Shown piece after piece: positions 61,333 through 64,000 of a DNA stretch of 64,000 nt. A program made the translations under genes and the position numbers. The notes beneath the pieces are model-generated. The model was not told the DNA's origin, did not search any database, and saw only the letters and a program-made list of their open reading frames with translations. Source of the stretch: Anarhynchus alexandrinus (taxonomy: Eukaryota > Chordata > Aves > Charadriiformes > Charadriidae); the NCBI GenBank assembly GCA_008711295.1, contig VUYV01000055.1, positions 705,466 to 769,465 of the forward strand. The letters are read 5' to 3'. Numbering within the stretch: position 1 is the stretch's first letter; each line of letters starts with the position of its first letter.

Positions 61333-64000
61333 CTGAAAATAAAAATAAAAGAGGAAAAACACATAAATTTCAAGAATAGTTACTTAAGTATTCTTATATG
61401 CATGTCTCAGCGACCATTGAGCATAATGTTAGCAGAAAAAAATATAAAGTCCTAGATTATCAGCAAACTGGGTTTAATCTAAATCTAAGTTTATAGAAGA
61501 CCAGAAACTATAGCCTCCTAGGTACTAGTCAAGAAAACACAAAAGCACAATTGTACACTTTTCCCCATTTTGACCTTCCAACATCTCATATGAGGTCAGT
61601 TTCCCTGGTGCAAACATGAAGGCTGAGGAACCAAAAGATGCTAGATGTCAGCATTCTCATGGGCTCACGAGGTTATCTCAAAGCATATGGAATCTCTGAA
61701 CACATTTCTTGTTCTGAATTATACATACCAAATAAGATTCACTTAAGACTTTCTGCTCTACCACAGCGGGGAAAAAAAGAAAAGGTTAAAAAAAAAGTTA
61801 TTCAGTTAAATCTTACCATATTCCAGTAAGGTTGATAAACATCTCAACTACATATACAGAAAACGTTGGACTAGTGCTCTAGAAACTAGGATCATCAGAT
61901 AATGGGCATCTCATGGCATTTTATGCCTCTCAATAGCACACATAGTATGTGGTTTTTAAAAAGCTTTCCTTTTCTTTATGCTGCTACTTCCTTTACAGAC
62001 ACTGAAGCGGATTTAAAAAAAAAACACACAAACAAACAAACAACAAAACAGTACATATCTGAGAGAAAGCTATCATAAGGAAACAAAGAAAAGGTAAGTC
62101 TTGTCTGTCTGCCTGAAAATATAGGAACCAGGATGAAGCTCTGAGACAGCATAGCCATACTCAGTGACTTAAATGAAAACTAAGGTTAAGCAGTTACTTT
62201 TTAAAATTCCACCCCAAAATAATGATGCATCCTCCTCACACAAAATCAGCTATTGGAAAAGTGTTTTAATACCTCTTACTCAACAAAAACAATCTGGACC
62301 CCTCAAGTTTCTCACACAGATCCAGCTGAAAGTGGGGTGGAGGAGGACAATTAGAATCACCTACATTTGGTGGTGGTACCACTGTCATTTTAATCCCTTC
62401 TGCACTCTCTTTTGAAAAGCTCAGAGAAGAGATGTCTTTTTTAAGAGATCAAATAAACATGCAACAGGAATGATGGGTTCATCTGTTTCCTGTTAGAAAA
62501 AAATATGAGGACACATTTCCACCCCCCCCACCCCAGTATCTCTAGGACAGTTCAGGGAATATTGAGTACAAGAAGTTAAAAGAATTCAAACAACAATCTG
62601 TGAATAAAGGTTTCCAATAAGTTTTCTCATTTTAAAGTGCTAGCCACACAGTCTACATAACTGCACTAAAGAAAATTAATAGCAACAGAAACAAATTCTC
62701 AAGAGAAATTCTCTACCATTTATCAGCGAGATTACCTTTACCAGTCCTCACTTATCCCCAGGCAAACTTATACTAACGTACTTTGTAACGCATTTTTCCC
62801 CTCCTTAAGCCATTAAAGCATTCAAGGACTGAATCCATCCCACACTGCTTACTACCCATGAAAACCATTCTCACTTTATCACCTGCTGAGAGTAAGTCCC
62901 CGCATGCTGAGAGCCAGGCTCTCTGTTACTGATGCAAACATACTCAGGAATTTTGCAAAAACCTTCCAGCCTGCTGCTCTGCAGATATATGCAGAATCTC
63001 CCACAGCCATTTTTTCAGTCAAAGCTGTTTAAACCACACAGACCCATAAGCTTCTATGACTGGTAAAGAGGGGTTCACAGTCAACATGAGCTTCCAACTT
63101 TTCTTTCACCAAAATCGGGATGGGGGGGGAGGGGAAATGGGGGAGGGCAGAAGATGAAGAACAATCCTGTAAGTAAAACAAAGATTTAAGAGTTAATTTT
63201 GAGACCAGAAAATAAAAGACAACCCAGTTATCAGATAGTATAAAACATTTCTGATGGAGGAAGGAAATTCTTATTTAACTCCAAAGCAGCTAAGAATTGT
63301 GGGATGATGAAAACAGATGAGATGTGTCCTTGACACATTATCATCTGGGGAAATTGAGCTGTGTTTTATCCAACTGGTCTTACTGAGCCTAAAAAGTCCA
63401 GTAAGATGTCCTCATATGACCCTCACCTGTTAAGTAGAAACCCCTTCCCAAGACACACCCTTTCTTTCATGGGGAGAGACACTCAGCATTTGGTTGCATG
63501 ACGCTGAAAAGACAGGGCAATAGTAGGCATTTCCTGCGTTTCGCAGGTACAGTCTCAGGCAATGTAAGTTGAATGAAGACAGACTTGACACCGATACCTA
63601 CCAACTTTCTTCTCACTCTGTTACACATTGTTTCTTTCTTTTCCAAAACAGCATTGTGCAAGCAGATGAAAAATCAGTTCAAGAAGCTCAAAAATTCAGT
63701 CAGAGCAGGGAGGCAGAGGAGAGAAAGAGGGGGACTTGGAATCACAAGCACTTAGGAAGGTATCACTGCCCCTTTATCCTCAATTTCTGAAGAATTCAGG
63801 GTAGACAAATCAAAAAGGCATCCAACAGAGAAGCGTGAATTTGTCTCTTTCACAGCAGAATACATGCCACTTTTGCCTCAACACGTCAAGGATAATACTC
63901 ATCTTAAGGCCTCTTATTGGATGTTGTTACAAGCAAACCCAACCTCTTATGGCTAACTCAAATGCCAGAATCAGACAAGCAAGCACCATTGTCAGTCATC
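61333..64000 (-). other. FBXO15: FBXO15 5' intron sequence, no F-box exon found
   Basis: Minus-strand reading was searched by eye for the F-box ('P-x-E-I-x-x-x-I-F/L-S-Y-L-D' and 'R-R-F-Y-x-L-A') and none was found, so this is most likely intron with the upstream exons beyond the window. It contains an A/C tract (62014-62048), a C-run pair (62520-62534) and a G-run cluster (63122-63148). Confidence 0.5.
63122..63148 (+). other. G-quadruplex-capable G-run cluster
   Basis: Plus strand has runs of 8, 4, 5 and 3 G separated by A, AAAT and A, meeting the G3+N1-7 pattern with four runs. It would be C-rich in the FBXO15 pre-mRNA strand. Confidence 0.7.

Noticed and set aside
61390..64000. F-box exon or head-to-head neighbour gene (TIMM21 adjoins FBXO15 in mammals)
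   Set aside because: No F-box motif on the minus strand and no TIMM21-like sequence on the plus strand was seen; both probably lie beyond the window.
1..64000. CRISPR arrays, prophage, operons, tRNA or rRNA genes, or a new gene cluster
   Set aside because: No spaced identical repeats, no packed co-directional genes and no recognisable RNA gene; the window is ordinary avian intergenic and intronic DNA with one gene.

Overview
The window is vertebrate nuclear DNA, almost certainly from a bird. It carries many CR1 LINE fragments, several ending in the ATTCTATG/ATTCTGTG-type 3' octamer repeats typical of avian CR1. It also has an avian-style TG...CA endogenous retroviral solo LTR and one recognisable intron-split gene. 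The sequence is AT-rich and has no bacterial-style gene packing. Most open frames seen in it are chance, antisense or repeat-derived.

Layout. 1-2897: two CR1 fragments on the minus strand, the second keeping a decayed reverse transcriptase, with AT-rich DNA between them. 2898-11734: no gene recognised, but an A/C-only tract (about 4702-4855) and a CpG-richer patch (about 8040-8625). 11735-12560: two same-strand CR1 pieces, one resembling a CR1 ORF1 C-terminus. 13930-18370: two plus-strand CR1 3' ends. 25190-26850: what looks like an ancient plus-strand CR1 split by a younger minus-strand CR1. 28882-29180: another plus-strand CR1 3' end. 29181-45500: mostly unique DNA with a solo LTR (41115-41865), assembly scars at single N bases (34998, 36617, 37198) and one doubtful exon-like segment (38580-38683).

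45847-61332 holds the only confident gene: the 3' part of FBXO15 (F-box only protein 15), minus strand. Seven coding exons join in frame with GT/AG boundaries at every junction, giving 401 residues and a stop codon. The exon or exons with the start codon and the F-box are not in the window and should lie beyond 64000. Introns are 3392, 5611, 1192, 2395, 1442 and 247 bases (from the 3' end of the gene upward). Two CR1 tails sit in the largest 3' introns region, both inside the last intron.

I found no operon, CRISPR array, tRNA, rRNA or novel gene system. The most useful second-look items are the likely false haplotype duplication at 36395-36840, the fold-back around the N at 34998, the nested CR1s, the CR1 ORF1-like remnant and the strand-biased A/C tracts. 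Repeat family names and boundaries come from memory of family consensus features, not from a search, so ends may be off by tens of bases.
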